A stretch of 6,080 nt of DNA from Deltaproteobacteria bacterium (lineage in GTDB: Bacteria > Desulfobacterota > DSM-4660 > Desulfatiglandales > HGW-15). Numbering within the stretch: position 1 is the stretch's first letter; every line of letters starts with the position of its first letter. Position numbers and translations under genes: made by a program. The notes under the pieces were generated by a model. That model made no database searches. It was not told where the DNA came from and was given only the letters and a program-made list of their open reading frames with translations. This document shows positions 5,532-6,080 of this stretch, piece after piece. The stretch lies in the NCBI GenBank assembly GCA_030671095.1, contig DAOVAK010000187.1, positions 1-6,080 of the forward strand, read 5' to 3'.

Positions 5532-6080
5532 TCAACCGCCTTTTGGGTGGTCTGCTTGCAGGCTATCCGTCTTGCCAAAGCCGGTCTCCTCGTAGTATAT
5601 TTCCCGCAACAACTCTCGCCAGTGCCTATATTGCTCCTCAGCAGAACCGGTCAATTCATATTTCTTCCCCTGAAACTCCATGACCACGGGTTTCATTTCG
5701 TTTCCAAATGATTCGCTCAGCTCCTGAATGGCCAGGCGATGGATCTCAGCCTGTTTCGAAATGTTAATGCCATTATATAACACCGCTCCTCCACCCAAGA
5801 GCAGACCTTCCTGTATGGCATAGCTATTGTCCACACCCCCTGCAGCAAGGGCTATAGCCAGGGCCATCATCAGTGCCCCTGCAGCCTGTCGCACGTAGGC
5901 ATCCCGTTTGATCTTACGTATGGCAGTCTGTTCCGTGAGATTGGCCTTCCGCCATTCTTCGTAGGCCGGCCACATCTCGTTGTAGAAGCCCTCATAATAT
6001 TCATTCAAGGTATCCACATACATGTGATCCCGGTCCCGAACTTGAAGGAGACGCTCCATCATAGGATCGTCATCGGCGGG
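5532..6080 (-). CDS. Hypothetical membrane-associated protein, 5' end cut by the window
   Basis: The frame stays open to the window edge: six codons (PADDDP) precede the first in-window ATG at 6062, so the true start probably lies outside and 182 residues are visible. Counting from that ATG, residues 1-57 are helical, charged and rich in Tyr/Trp (DTLNEYYEGFYNEMWPAYEE). Residues 58-98 are Ala/Gly-rich and hydrophobic in two stretches (about 58-76 and 86-98), which could be a membrane hairpin or a glycine-zipper-like insertion. A second helical part holds HRLAIQELSESFGNEMKP, and the C-terminus is polar with LTGSAEEQYRHWRELLREIY. I do not recognise a named family. The upstream D/E-rich sequence may belong to a lipoprotein or secreted precursor, but no signal peptide can be seen. 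The gene ends with TGA at 5534-5532, upstream of the kinase on the same strand, so a shared operon and envelope role are likely but inferred. Confidence 0.85.
   Translation of the reverse strand, partial: PADDDPMMERLLQVRDRDHMYVDTLNEYYEGFYNEMWPAYEEWRKANLTEQTAIRKIKRDAYVRQAAGALMMALAIALAAGGVDNSYAIQEGLLLGGGAVLYNGINISKQAEIHRLAIQELSESFGNEMKPVVMEFQGKKYELTGSAEEQYRHWRELLREIYYEETGFGKTDSLQADHPKGG

Noticed and set aside
5402..5711. Open frames on the plus strand covering the spacer and the end of the upstream gene (93 and 61 codons)
   Set aside because: They lie opposite the better supported minus-strand gene 5532-6080, have no domain and no good ribosome site, and the longer one looks like reverse-strand shadow plus spacer.
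111..6080. A type VI secretion locus
   Set aside because: Kinase, FHA and FGE-fold proteins can accompany such loci, but no Tss core gene, effector or phosphatase is visible here, so the link is only a question for the flanks.

Overview
This window is almost wholly coding, and every real gene lies on the minus strand, so transcription runs from position 6080 towards position 1. In that order it holds: (1) the 3' part of a conserved-looking hypothetical membrane protein, cut by the window edge; (2) a membrane-anchored Hanks-type Ser/Thr protein kinase with TPR-like repeats and a C-terminal PEGA domain beyond its membrane helix; (3) a large single-pass protein with an FHA-like domain, five PEGA repeats and a C-terminal FGE-sulfatase (SUMF1/EgtB/PvdO-like) fold; (4) a small secreted Pro/Glu/Lys-rich protein. 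Genes 2 and 3 overlap by up to 19 bases and genes 3 and 4 by 4 bases, so the last three are surely one translationally coupled operon. Gene 1 ends about 206 bases before the best kinase start and probably belongs to it.

The organism cannot be named from the sequence. Middling GC content, the TPR/PEGA kinase architecture, the FGE-fold partner and a C-rich hairpin repeat after the last gene suggest a Gram-negative bacterium with a rich kinase repertoire, perhaps Desulfobacterota (old Deltaproteobacteria) or a relative. This is inference.

Working model: the kinase and the FHA/PEGA/FGE protein share one layout, with a signalling domain in the cytoplasm (kinase or FHA), one membrane helix, and peptide-repeat or PEGA domains in the periplasm. 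The kinase keeps all its core catalytic residues. The FHA domain lacks the usual phosphothreonine-pocket Arg and Ser. The FGE domain lacks the two active-site cysteines of true formylglycine-generating enzymes. The set therefore looks like one active kinase with a mostly structural or ligand-binding partner and a small secreted accessory protein, a candidate envelope-sensing phosphorylation module. Kinase/FHA pairs and FGE-fold proteins are known near type VI secretion loci, but nothing in this window shows such a link.

The 3' end (positions 1-110) holds a perfect 10-bp hairpin inside a G/C-run element that looks like a dispersed repeat, then a good Shine-Dalgarno and ATG at the very edge that may start another minus-strand gene. 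No tRNA, rRNA, CRISPR array, insertion sequence or plus-strand gene was found.
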